Positions 1-7,119 of a stretch of DNA of 12,895 bases are shown here, one piece after another. Under the pieces are notes generated by a model. That model saw only the letters and a list, made by a program, of their open reading frames with translations, had not been told where the DNA came from and ran no database searches. Origin of the DNA: Clostridium sp. CAG:575 (GTDB taxonomy: Bacteria > Bacillota > Clostridia > TANB77 > CAG-508); assembly GCA_000435535.1 (NCBI GenBank), contig FR884515.1:1-12895 (forward strand), read 5' to 3'. Each line of letters starts with the position of its first letter. The first letter of the stretch is position 1. A program made the position numbers and the translations under genes.

Positions 1-10
1 ATAATTTTAC

Positions 11-51
11 AACCAAAAAAATTAGATGTAAACTCATTTATTTACATCTAA
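11..51 (-). terminator. Rho-independent terminator after the PAP2 / small membrane protein pair
   Basis: Read on the minus strand, an 11-bp perfect stem (TTAGATGTAAA at 22-32 pairing with 41-51, 8-nt loop) is followed at once by a run of seven T residues (15-21) and then GGTT. It begins about 28 bases past the stop of the 77-residue gene, so it closes the PAP2-small protein transcript. Stem and U-tract are both directly visible. Confidence 0.85.
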
Positions 52-79
52 CAGTATACATGTAATTTGTATAAATCTT

Positions 80-313
80 TTAGCGTCCTGCATTTAAGCC
101 TATTAGAATATATATGCCTAATATATAAAATGATAAGACTCCTACAATTATTGATATTATCAATGCTACTAATATTTTTATAACTAATTTCCAATGTTTT
201 TTATCTTTTTTTTGAATATCATTATATACTATTTTGTTTTTTCTTATTATAAAAAAAAGTTGTATCAAAAAAATTCCAACAAAAATAATAAATGGATATA
301 TTATTAATTGCAT
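80..313 (-). CDS. Small two-helix membrane protein, function unknown
   Basis: This 77-residue protein belongs to no family I recognise. Residues about 2-23 form one strongly hydrophobic segment, residues about 24-42 a lysine-rich polar loop (RKNKIVYNDIQKKDKKH), and residues about 43-73 a second long hydrophobic stretch, so it is probably a membrane hairpin with a basic loop. It has a convincing ribosome binding site (GGGAGG, 7 nt before the ATG) and starts 22 bases after the PAP2 gene stops. A strong terminator follows, so it is very likely translated and co-transcribed with the phosphatase. The first segment could serve as an uncleaved signal anchor; I see no signal-peptidase or lipobox site. 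A role as a partner of the PAP2 enzyme is only a guess from adjacency. Confidence 0.7.
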   Translation of the reverse strand: MQLIIYPFIIFVGIFLIQLFFIIRKNKIVYNDIQKKDKKHWKLVIKILVALIISIIVGVLSFYILGIYILIGLNAGR

Positions 314-335
314 ATATATTCCTCCCTATAAATTA

Positions 336-977
336 CTATTTATCTTTTATCAAAAATTTATTAACCGCACTTATGTATATAACCAAATATGATATAGATA
401 GCAAAAATCCACCTAAAACATCGCTTGTATAGTGCACACCCAAATAAATTCTACTTACTCCAATAGAACATATTAAAATACTTAATAATACAATAGAAAT
501 CCATTTAAGATACTTATTTTTTACATATTTATAAATTAAATATATTAAATAACCATAAAAAGCCATACTCACCATAGAATGACCTGATGGAAAACTATAT
601 CCGGTTTCTTCAATTATTCTATATTCAGTTGGTCTCGGTCTTTGTAATATTCTTTTTATTAATTGATTTAAAATTGTAATTATTACTAAATTTGAAAAAA
701 TTGAAATTCCTATTTTTTTATTCTTTATTAAAATAACTAAAACAATTGTCAATACTATTAAAAATATTGCCCCTCCAAAATTAGTAACAAATTTTGCTAT
801 TGGTGTTGCAAAATCAGATATCAGAAATGTTGATACTATTTTATAACCTATTATATCACCATTCATAAGTTCTTTATTAAATACATCTTCTGCAAGTGCA
901 AAAAATCCAATTAAACAAATAAATAATATAATCCATTTTAAATTTTTTATAATAAATTCCTTTATTTTTTCTTTCAT
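336..977 (-). CDS. PAP2-family membrane phosphatase
   Basis: A 213-residue polytopic membrane protein with all three signature blocks of the PAP2 (type 2 phosphatidic acid phosphatase) superfamily: KX6RP at Lys108-Arg115-Pro116, PSGH at 130-133, and SRX5HX3D with Ser175, Arg176, His182 and Asp186. His182 is the expected nucleophile, with His133 as acid/base. Hydrophobic segments lie near residues 13-30, 67-85, 90-107, 135-150, 158-175 and 187-205, matching the usual six-helix layout with the active site on the outer face. Family members dephosphorylate phosphatidate, phosphatidylglycerol phosphate or undecaprenyl pyrophosphate; the sequence does not decide which. The RBS is AAGGAAGAG just before the ATG. 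The gene lies 81 bases below the TetR gene and 22 bases above the small membrane protein gene. Family assignment is firm, substrate open. Confidence 0.93.
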   Translation of the reverse strand: MKEKIKEFIIKNLKWIILFICLIGFFALAEDVFNKELMNGDIIGYKIVSTFLISDFATPIAKFVTNFGGAIFLIVLTIVLVILIKNKKIGISIFSNLVIITILNQLIKRILQRPRPTEYRIIEETGYSFPSGHSMVSMAFYGYLIYLIYKYVKNKYLKWISIVLLSILICSIGVSRIYLGVHYTSDVLGGFLLSISYLVIYISAVNKFLIKDK

Positions 978-1018
978 CTCTTCCTTTCATTCCTTCCCCA
1001 AAATATTGAACTTTACAA

Positions 1019-1043
1019 ATTTCACATATAAAAAATGTGAAAT
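1019..1043 (-). other. Hairpin between the TetR and PAP2 genes (weak terminator or operator)
   Basis: A 9-bp perfect inverted repeat, ATTTCACAT (1019-1027) and ATGTGAAAT (1035-1043), is separated by 7 nt. On the minus strand only three T residues continue past the stem before GTAAAG, so it is a poor intrinsic terminator. It may attenuate readthrough from the TetR gene or be a protein-binding palindrome. No clear sigma-A promoter was found for the PAP2 gene, so readthrough is likely. Confidence 0.35.
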
Positions 1044-1058
1044 ATTTCTTTAATTTTT

Positions 1059-1580
1059 TTATTTTACTAACTTGCTAACTTTATCAACAATTATTTTAGG
1101 TTCTTCTTTCATCCCTTCTTCTACCCAATTTAAAACAATTTCAACAAAAGCATATTTATAAAAATTCGTAACAAATATTATATCTTCCTTTTTATATTTA
1201 TTTTCTTTAGACATTCTGTCTATTTCTTCATACATAATAGGATAAACCATATTGTATAAGTTTTTCCTTAAAATCTCTAATGATACAGAATGATAAATAT
1301 TCACTACAAATATTTTTTCTTCATAAATTAGATTAAATATAGATAAAAACTTTTCCTGCCAAGTTTTACAATTACTATTACTATTTAATATTTTATTTGT
1401 TTCTTCTACGCAAATCCATTCAACTAAGTCTTGAATATCTTGAAAATGATAGTAGAATGTTTGTCTATTAATATTACATTTTTTTGCTATATCATTAACT
1501 GTAATTTTATTAAATGATTTTTCTTTTAATAAATCTTTAAATTCATATGCTATTACTTTTTTTGTTGTTAAACTACTCAT
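1059..1580 (-). CDS. TetR/AcrR-family transcriptional regulator
   Basis: A 173-residue protein with an N-terminal TetR-type helix-turn-helix: residues about 7-22 form helix 1, TVNDIAKKCNINRQTFYYHF (27-46) the HTH, and the following FQDIQDLVEW helps cap helix 4. The C-terminal about 115 residues are helical, as in the ligand and dimer domain, and resemble the short DhaS-like branch of TetR proteins. Such proteins are usually dimeric repressors released by a small ligand. The gene has its own promoter and starts at ATG with GGTG about 6 nt upstream. It lies directly downstream of ohyA but behind that gene's terminator, so it is a separate unit. Control of ohyA, of the PAP2 gene, or of itself is plausible from position, not shown. 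The ligand is unknown; a fatty acid would fit the neighbour but is inference. Confidence 0.9.
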   Translation of the reverse strand: MSSLTTKKVIAYEFKDLLKEKSFNKITVNDIAKKCNINRQTFYYHFQDIQDLVEWICVEETNKILNSNSNCKTWQEKFLSIFNLIYEEKIFVVNIYHSVSLEILRKNLYNMVYPIMYEEIDRMSKENKYKKEDIIFVTNFYKYAFVEIVLNWVEEGMKEEPKIIVDKVSKLVK

Positions 1581-1595
1581 ATAATCACCACTTGC

Positions 1596-1624
1596 ATTAT
1601 ATTACATATAATATTTTTTTACAA
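1596..1624 (-). promoter_or_regulatory. Sigma-A-type promoter of the TetR gene, with candidate operator
   Basis: On the minus strand, TTGTAA (1619-1624), a 17-bp spacer and TATAAT (1596-1601) make a near-consensus promoter. Transcription would start only about 9 nt before the ATG at 1580, leaving a very short leader. The spacer and -10 contain the inverted repeat ATATTA-TATG-TAATAT, a possible autoregulatory site, though such repeats are cheap in AT-rich DNA. Confidence 0.65.
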
Positions 1625-1635
1625 GATATTTAGCA

Positions 1636-1663
1636 TTAGAAAAAGCGACTTTCATAAGTCGCC
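1636..1663 (-). terminator. Rho-independent terminator of ohyA
   Basis: GCGACTT (1645-1651) and AAGTCGC (1656-1662) form a 7-bp stem with a 4-nt TCAT loop. On the minus strand the stem is followed by TTTTTCTAAT. It lies 26 bases beyond the ohyA stop, so it separates ohyA from the TetR gene. Confidence 0.85.
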
Positions 1664-1688
1664 CTTTATAAATGTATCAATACATATT

Positions 1689-3482
1689 CTATTTTATTAA
1701 ACCACTTTCTTTTAATAATATTTCTAAATCTGTTCCTTGTACCTTTTTCTCTACTGTTTTTAACATTTGCTTTTCAATAAATGTTAGTGGAATTTCTTCT
1801 ATTGATTTTTTATCTATAGCATAATAGCAAGCTCTTAGTAATTCTCTAACATCATACTTGCTTCCCCATACTTCTGGAACAGCTCTATCAACATCAAGTA
1901 AAGTATAAACAGCCTCCATTCCAGTTCTAATAGAGTATTCTGTTGTAAATATTGTATCTCTTGGTGTCTCTGCAAATTGACCTAAAAATGCAAAGTTTAA
2001 TGCTCCTTTTGGAACTACTAATGGTCTATCACTTTCTTTTCTTGGTTGGAAAAATGCATTTATATATGGCATATAACAAGTTGTTGTATTACATCTTTCT
2101 GTTGCATATTCTTTAATTTTTTCCTTTGGAAAGCCTATATGATATAGCCATTCTTCACATATTTCTTCACCTGTACATTGTTTCATTGGCTTTTTAACAT
2201 AATTTCCATCTTTGTTTGTATTTAATGAATATACCCAAATTAATACAGTATCTTTATCTTGTGATTTAAATTGAGGTTGTCTATTTATTGTCCATGATAA
2301 ATACCAGTTTTCTGTACTATCTTTTACTGTTACAATTCCTCCTGTTGTAACTTTTCCACTACGAGGATCTCTTTTACATATTTTCATTATATGTTCAATA
2401 ATTTCCTCATCCTTTGTTTCTATAGTTGCACTCATCCAGTTTGTTGCATCAACATTACTACAAAATGCATCTGGATTTCCAAATTCTCCATTTGTTGCCT
2501 GTCTTGCAATATTCTTCCATAAATTCCAAGATTCACCATATCCATTTTTAATTTTTGATAGATCTGGAACTGTGTTTTGGTCTCCATAGCAAGATGTATC
2601 TGTACAACATCCATTTGTGATAAATACTAAATCATCTTCAGTTAGTTCTATAATTTCTTCTTTTCCATCTTTTACATATTCTATTTGTTTTGCAACTTTT
2701 TTACTTCCTTGTGCTGTTATTACAACATTTTTTACATCAATTCCATATTCTATTGTTGCACCATGGTTCTCAAGATATTTTGCTAATGGTAAAATCATAG
2801 ATTCATATTGATTATATTTTGTAAATCTTAATGCTGAAAAATCAGGTAATCCATCTATATGATGCACATATCTACATAAATATCTTTTCATCTCTAATGC
2901 AGATGACCATTTTTGGAATGCAAACATTGTCTGCCAATATAACCAGAAATTTGTACCCCAGAACGAATCTGGTAATACCTCAGATATTTTTTTATCTTCC
3001 AAGTCTTTTTCTGGTGTAATAAATAATTTTGATAATGCCATTGCTGACTCTTTATCTAATTTAAATTGTTTATCTGTATGAGCATCTTCTCCACAATTCA
3101 CTGTTGCTCTACATAGTGAATAGTTTGGATCATGTTTGTTTAGCCAGTAATACTCATCTAATACTGAAACATTTGGTGTTTCTATTGATGGCACATCTCT
3201 AAACATATCCCACATACATTCAAAGTGGTTATCCATTTCTCTTCCACCACGCATATAAAATCCTTTTGTTATATCTTTCCTTCCATCACAAGACCCACCT
3301 GCCAAATCTAACTTTTCTAGTAAATGAACGTTTTCTCCTTTCATTTGACCATCTCTAATTAAATAGAATGCTGCAGATAATCCTGCAAGTCCTGTTCCTA
3401 TAATATATGCTTTCTTTCTATCAACTCCCATTGGTTTTTCTGGGTGTGCGAAAGCTTCATAAGTTCCTGCACCATAATACAT
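1689..3482 (-). CDS. ohyA: Oleate hydratase (FAD-dependent fatty acid double-bond hydratase)
   Basis: A 597-residue protein of the oleate hydratase family, formerly 'myosin-cross-reactive antigen'. The enzyme adds water across the cis-9 double bond of oleate-like fatty acids to give 10-hydroxy acids, detoxifying host unsaturated fatty acids at the membrane. The FAD-binding Rossmann motif GTGLAG is at 29-34. The catalytic loop RGGREM is at 78-83 with Glu82, and Tyr201 sits in KRYLCRYVHHIDG; both match the numbering of the catalytic Glu82/Tyr201 described for the Staphylococcus aureus enzyme as I recall it. Length is normal for the family and I see no break. The residue after RGGREM is Asp where many homologues have Glu. 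The start has a perfect AAGGAGG (3490-3496) 7 nt before the ATG. The gene has its own promoter and terminator, so it is monocistronic, with a TetR gene just downstream. Confidence 0.97.
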   Translation of the reverse strand: MYYGAGTYEAFAHPEKPMGVDRKKAYIIGTGLAGLSAAFYLIRDGQMKGENVHLLEKLDLAGGSCDGRKDITKGFYMRGGREMDNHFECMWDMFRDVPSIETPNVSVLDEYYWLNKHDPNYSLCRATVNCGEDAHTDKQFKLDKESAMALSKLFITPEKDLEDKKISEVLPDSFWGTNFWLYWQTMFAFQKWSSALEMKRYLCRYVHHIDGLPDFSALRFTKYNQYESMILPLAKYLENHGATIEYGIDVKNVVITAQGSKKVAKQIEYVKDGKEEIIELTEDDLVFITNGCCTDTSCYGDQNTVPDLSKIKNGYGESWNLWKNIARQATNGEFGNPDAFCSNVDATNWMSATIETKDEEIIEHIMKICKRDPRSGKVTTGGIVTVKDSTENWYLSWTINRQPQFKSQDKDTVLIWVYSLNTNKDGNYVKKPMKQCTGEEICEEWLYHIGFPKEKIKEYATERCNTTTCYMPYINAFFQPRKESDRPLVVPKGALNFAFLGQFAETPRDTIFTTEYSIRTGMEAVYTLLDVDRAVPEVWGSKYDVRELLRACYYAIDKKSIEEIPLTFIEKQMLKTVEKKVQGTDLEILLKESGLIK

Positions 3483-3490
3483 AAAAATTC

Positions 3491-3531
3491 CTCCTTAAAT
3501 ATAATTTATATTATGATTATATATTAAGGAG
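3491..3531 (-). promoter_or_regulatory. Inverted repeat linking the ohyA -10 box and Shine-Dalgarno
   Basis: On the minus strand CTCCTTAA (3524-3531) pairs with TTAAGGAG (3491-3498), and an inner 7-bp arm (3516-3522 with 3499-3505) extends it to 15 bp, with one bulged base (3523) and a 10-nt loop. The left arm contains the -10 box and the right arm contains the SD. As DNA it could be an operator. As RNA, only in transcripts that start upstream, it would hide the SD. Confidence 0.6.
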
Positions 3532-3543
3532 TTTTTTATTCAA
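3516..3543 (-). promoter_or_regulatory. Sigma-A-type promoter of ohyA
   Basis: TTGAAT (3538-3543), a 16-bp spacer and TATAAT (3516-3521) on the minus strand precede ohyA. The predicted start, near 3509, gives a leader of roughly 25 nt that carries the AAGGAGG site. The -10 lies inside the inverted repeat at 3491-3531, a layout typical of repression by a dimeric regulator such as the neighbouring TetR protein (inference). Confidence 0.65.
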
Positions 3544-3567
3544 TAATCAATATATTTATTGTGTATA

Positions 3568-3601
3568 AATTTTAGACATTTTTATAAAAATGTCTAAAAT
3601 T
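3568..3601 (-). terminator. 34-bp perfect palindrome over the queH stop (terminator and/or operator)
   Basis: AATTTTAGACATTTTTA (3568-3584) is followed directly by its exact reverse complement (3585-3601), 17 bp per arm with no spacer. The queH stop codon (3594-3596) lies inside it. The strand continues TTATACAC after the stem, so the U-tract is short and termination may be leaky. Because it is perfect and sits about 90-120 bases upstream of ohyA, it could also bind a regulator. Confidence 0.55.
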
Positions 3602-4175
3602 GTAATTGTTTTTTGATTTGCATATTTTCTAAATCTCTTTTTATCTGCTTACTATATCTATCCTCTTCTGAAAAAACACAACCACAATATTTTTGCATAT
3701 ATAATCCTAATTCTCTTGCTTTTGCTTGTCCTTCTCTAAAACCAACGCGAAAATCTCTATACAAAAATGTTAATCCATACTTCTTTGCAATTTCTTCACC
3801 TTGCTCTTTTAAAATATCATGTTTTTGATATGGACTTACTAATAATGTTGTAGAAATAGTATCATAACCATGTTCTTTTGCATATTTTGCAGTTTGTTCC
3901 AATCTTACTCTATAACAATAATTTTGACATCTATTTTGTAAATCTCCAATTACATTTTTGCAAAAGTTATCTAATCCATATTCTTCTTCAAAAATTGCTT
4001 CTACATTTATGCTTTTTGTGTATTCTTTTAATGTATCTCTTCTTGTTTTATATTCAATATAAGGATGAATGTTAGGATTATACCAATATACTGTTGGCTC
4101 TATTCCTTCCTGCCTTAAAGAATCTATACAATATACACTACAAGGTGCACAACATGTATGCATTAATAGTTTCAT
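3594..4175 (-). CDS. queH: Epoxyqueuosine reductase QueH
   Basis: A 193-residue QueH (former DUF208) protein. QueH carries out the last step of queuosine formation, reducing epoxyqueuosine in the wobble position of GUN-anticodon tRNAs to queuosine; it is the non-orthologous alternative to cobalamin-dependent QueG. Conserved cysteines are in place: HTCCAPCS (Cys8, Cys9, Cys12), RCQNYCYRVRLEQ (Cys83, Cys87) and YCGC (Cys164, Cys166), suited to an iron-sulfur cluster and redox pair. Length and ends are typical. AAGGA lies 11 nt before the ATG; an ATG nearer that site is out of frame and stops at once. It starts 18 bases after the preceding membrane-protein gene and is probably the last gene of the operon from 10942. 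Confidence 0.95.
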   Translation of the reverse strand: MKLLMHTCCAPCSVYCIDSLRQEGIEPTVYWYNPNIHPYIEYKTRRDTLKEYTKSINVEAIFEEEYGLDNFCKNVIGDLQNRCQNYCYRVRLEQTAKYAKEHGYDTISTTLLVSPYQKHDILKEQGEEIAKKYGLTFLYRDFRVGFREGQAKARELGLYMQKYCGCVFSEEDRYSKQIKRDLENMQIKKQLQF

Positions 4176-4193
4176 TTTACTTTCATTCCTTCC

Positions 4194-5465
4194 CTAGATT
4201 TTATTAACTTTATTTTTCACATTTTCTTTTGTTCCAATTGATTTTTTTAATATTTTATAATCTAATATTAATAATGAAAAAATTGTCAAAAGCATATTCC
4301 TATATGTAAATTTGGGATGTATTGCTGAATGATTCCTTGTTAATACATACCATACAATAGGAAAAACTGCAATAAATAAATATTGCAATATTTCTCTTTT
4401 GGATATGTCAATATTTTCTTTCTTCTTTAATATTAAAGCAACTATTGTTACAAATATTAAAGCAAATATCTCATATGAAATATTAAATATATTACATACT
4501 ATTGTATCAAATAATATTATTTTTTCACCAGCCCCATCATAAGTTCCACTTCTTTTTGTTATTGCATCAAGTGCATTTTCCATTATATTTTTATCCAATA
4601 TTATACTTGCTATAACCCATTTGCTCAACCATATTAATCCATAACCTAATCCCCAGTTTATACAAAGTATTATCATTTTTTTAAATGATATCTCTTTTTT
4701 ATTTATCATCAAATACATCAAAATTGGTATTCCTAATGTTAATAATGGAGTCGTAAGTAAATCAAAAAAGCTTGTTAATCCACCTATTATAAAAAATGAT
4801 AAATAATTTACATTTTCCTTCTTTATTATATAAATTGAAGATATCATTGAAATACATAAGACTGGAAAATATGTTAATGACAATCCACAATAATAATATG
4901 AAACTATATATAATGATACAAAAAATATAATAGACATTGCTTTTCCTAATTTTCTATACAATAAGTATCCTAATCTTAGAGCTAATAAATTTAATATAAC
5001 AGTAAACAAGATTCTTATTTTAGTATAATCTAATAATACAAATAATGGTCTCAAATAAATTAAATATCCATGCCAATATCTTGAATATCCATAATAAGAA
5101 ACATTCTCGCTTTCTAAATTTTGTCGTAATTTTTCCACTGTATTTATTATTGGTTCTTTTGTTTGCTTATTTTTATCAGACCCGAAATTATTTGTCATTA
5201 TTGCTTTTATAGGATAATTCGTATCTATTGAGTATGCTACATTTATCATTAATGCATCTGTAAAATCATCTAAAACAGTTTTCTTTATAATTCCTACCTC
5301 TTGTGACAAATTTTCTTTTTCGAGTGTCTCTAAAGATTTTATTACATTATCTTTTATACATTTTTGTGGGATTAATGCTGATAATATTAATCCCACAATA
5401 AATATAAATATTAATATTATATATGTAATTGCATATTTATAAATTACATTTAATATATTTTTCAT
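4194..5465 (-). CDS. Polytopic membrane protein, probable GT-C-type glycosyltransferase relative
   Basis: A 423-residue membrane protein with about ten hydrophobic segments: one near 13-32, a large extracytoplasmic loop of about 100 residues (33-135), then closely packed helices to about 408, and a lysine-rich tail. The first-loop end reads SRYWHGYLIYLRPLF and the last loop WYVLTRNHSAIHPKFTYRN. I recall both patterns from uncharacterised membrane proteins next to polysaccharide genes in Clostridia, but no function is established that I know of. The plan (helix 1, big outer loop with Asp residues, many helices) resembles GT-C enzymes that use polyprenyl-phosphate sugars. The start is supported by GAGGT 5 nt upstream, and that SD overlaps the stop of the preceding GT gene (8-bp gap), implying translational coupling. 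A flippase or polymerase role is also possible. Confidence 0.75.
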   Translation of the reverse strand: MKNILNVIYKYAITYIILIFIFIVGLILSALIPQKCIKDNVIKSLETLEKENLSQEVGIIKKTVLDDFTDALMINVAYSIDTNYPIKAIMTNNFGSDKNKQTKEPIINTVEKLRQNLESENVSYYGYSRYWHGYLIYLRPLFVLLDYTKIRILFTVILNLLALRLGYLLYRKLGKAMSIIFFVSLYIVSYYYCGLSLTYFPVLCISMISSIYIIKKENVNYLSFFIIGGLTSFFDLLTTPLLTLGIPILMYLMINKKEISFKKMIILCINWGLGYGLIWLSKWVIASIILDKNIMENALDAITKRSGTYDGAGEKIILFDTIVCNIFNISYEIFALIFVTIVALILKKKENIDISKREILQYLFIAVFPIVWYVLTRNHSAIHPKFTYRNMLLTIFSLLILDYKILKKSIGTKENVKNKVNKI

Positions 5466-5473
5466 CTGTTACC

Positions 5474-7051
5474 TCATTCTATTACTAAATATCTTTTAAA
5501 TTCAGTTACCTTATGATTTTCTAAATTATATTTGTCTTTATCTTTTTTATTTATTACATATATATTTTCATCTTTTAATTCTGTAAAATCTGTAAACACA
5601 TAATTTCCAAAAGAATTTACCTTTCTAAATTCTACATATTTATTTTCATATTCAACCGTTTCTACATAGTTTCTTACATCATATTTGGTATAAAATAATA
5701 CATAAATATAATTCATATTATTTGTAAAATACACTTGTTTATTTTCTATATTTCCAACATAATCCATAACTTCTTCCAAATCTGCTGAAAATGTACCATA
5801 TGTATCACAGTCCTCTTGTGAATATTTAAACATAAATGCCATAAAAGAAAACATATAAATAATAATTAATCCTGCAGCAATTTTCTTTTGATTCTCTTTT
5901 TTAGAAAAATATGTTATAAACAAATATATTCCTATTACAGTATAATAAACTATTGGTATCATAATAATATTTAAACGATTTATATTTGGCTCACATATAA
6001 AAGTTAAAATTATACATACAATAAACCAAACATTAAACAAATAATTATATTTTATTTCAATCTTTTTATCTTTTTTGAAACATGCACAAATTCCTATCAA
6101 AGTAAATATAGTAGAAAAAATATACATAGTTCCAAATGGTATTACATTATTCCATGGTAATCCATCAGACTGTAAAATTAAAATTTTCATACTATCCATA
6201 AAGTTTTTAATTGCAACTGTAAAGAATTGTGAAGAAAAGATTGATGTTAATTCTTTATATCTATTAACTTCTAATTTTGGTACTGTTAAAAATGGTAAAT
6301 TTATTTGTGGTAAATTTAATGTATTTATTACAACATATAAAACAATTGGTAAAGATACTATTCCAACAATTAAAAGTGAAATAATCGCTTCTTTTATTGT
6401 AATTTTCTCTTTCTTTACAAGTATCCATAATAATGGAATTATAAATACTGGTAAAAAGTAATATGAAGTTCCATATGAATATGCTGCTAATCCAGCTACT
6501 ATAAATGATAAATAATATAAAATTTTATTTTTATCTTCTAATCCTTTTACTAATAAATAAGCAAATATTAAAATTAAATCTGGAAATAAATTAGATTCTA
6601 ATCCCCATCTGCTTTTCATCACATGCCATGGACATATTGCAAAAAATGTAAGTCCTATTATTGCTATTTTTTGATTTGATATTTTCTTTAATAATAAATA
6701 GAATATCACTAATGATATACATCCTAAAATAGCCATTGGAAGTCTAACTGATAATGTCGTTAAACCTAATACTTTTATAAATGGTATCATAACATAAGAA
6801 AGTAAAGCATTTTGTCCACTTCCCCAAGCTACTAAAAATGATGGCATAAAATTACCATTTCTATCTATTCCATAATTTAAAATTGAATATGCCTCATACC
6901 CTGCTGATGCTTCATCACAATTTAGTGCATTTGGAATATTTGATATATTAAATATTCTGATTAAACATCCAAATAAAATAATTGCTATAACTATTATTTT
7001 TACTTGATTTTGTTTTATTTTTTCAATAAATTTTTTCTTTTTTTCTTCCAT
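5474..7051 (-). CDS. GT39/ArnT-like membrane glycosyltransferase (PMT_2-type)
   Basis: A 525-residue GT-C-fold glycosyltransferase candidate. A basic N-terminus (EEKKKKF) is followed by helix 1 (about 17-33) and the diagnostic first outer loop with an acidic pair, NCDEASAGYEAYSI, Asp46-Glu47, the expected catalytic/metal site of ArnT/PMT-type enzymes. SRWGLESNLFP, near residue 150, is the second conserved loop of this family. About ten more helices follow, and the C-terminal about 110 residues are hydrophilic and mixed alpha/beta, like the outer domain of ArnT-like proteins. Such enzymes transfer a sugar from a polyprenyl-phosphate donor to a lipid, glycan or protein outside the membrane; donor and acceptor cannot be told here. 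It is followed 8 bases later by the next membrane gene, so the two are co-translated. A GAAGGGAT site precedes the ATG. Confidence 0.88.
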   Translation of the reverse strand: MEEKKKKFIEKIKQNQVKIIVIAIILFGCLIRIFNISNIPNALNCDEASAGYEAYSILNYGIDRNGNFMPSFLVAWGSGQNALLSYVMIPFIKVLGLTTLSVRLPMAILGCISLVIFYLLLKKISNQKIAIIGLTFFAICPWHVMKSRWGLESNLFPDLILIFAYLLVKGLEDKNKILYYLSFIVAGLAAYSYGTSYYFLPVFIIPLLWILVKKEKITIKEAIISLLIVGIVSLPIVLYVVINTLNLPQINLPFLTVPKLEVNRYKELTSIFSSQFFTVAIKNFMDSMKILILQSDGLPWNNVIPFGTMYIFSTIFTLIGICACFKKDKKIEIKYNYLFNVWFIVCIILTFICEPNINRLNIIMIPIVYYTVIGIYLFITYFSKKENQKKIAAGLIIIYMFSFMAFMFKYSQEDCDTYGTFSADLEEVMDYVGNIENKQVYFTNNMNYIYVLFYTKYDVRNYVETVEYENKYVEFRKVNSFGNYVFTDFTELKDENIYVINKKDKDKYNLENHKVTEFKRYLVIE

Positions 7052-7119
7052 TTTTAATTTATCCCTTCTAATATCACATTTATAATATTAATTCATTTAC
7101 AGCTTTTTAACACTGATAT

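Noticed and set aside
6075..6461. Long plus-strand open frame of 128 codons opposite the GT39-type gene
   Set aside because: It lies wholly inside a well-supported minus-strand gene, has no good SD and encodes no recognisable domain. The same holds for the other plus-strand frames over ohyA, queH, the 7120-8652 gene, dnaJ and dnaK.
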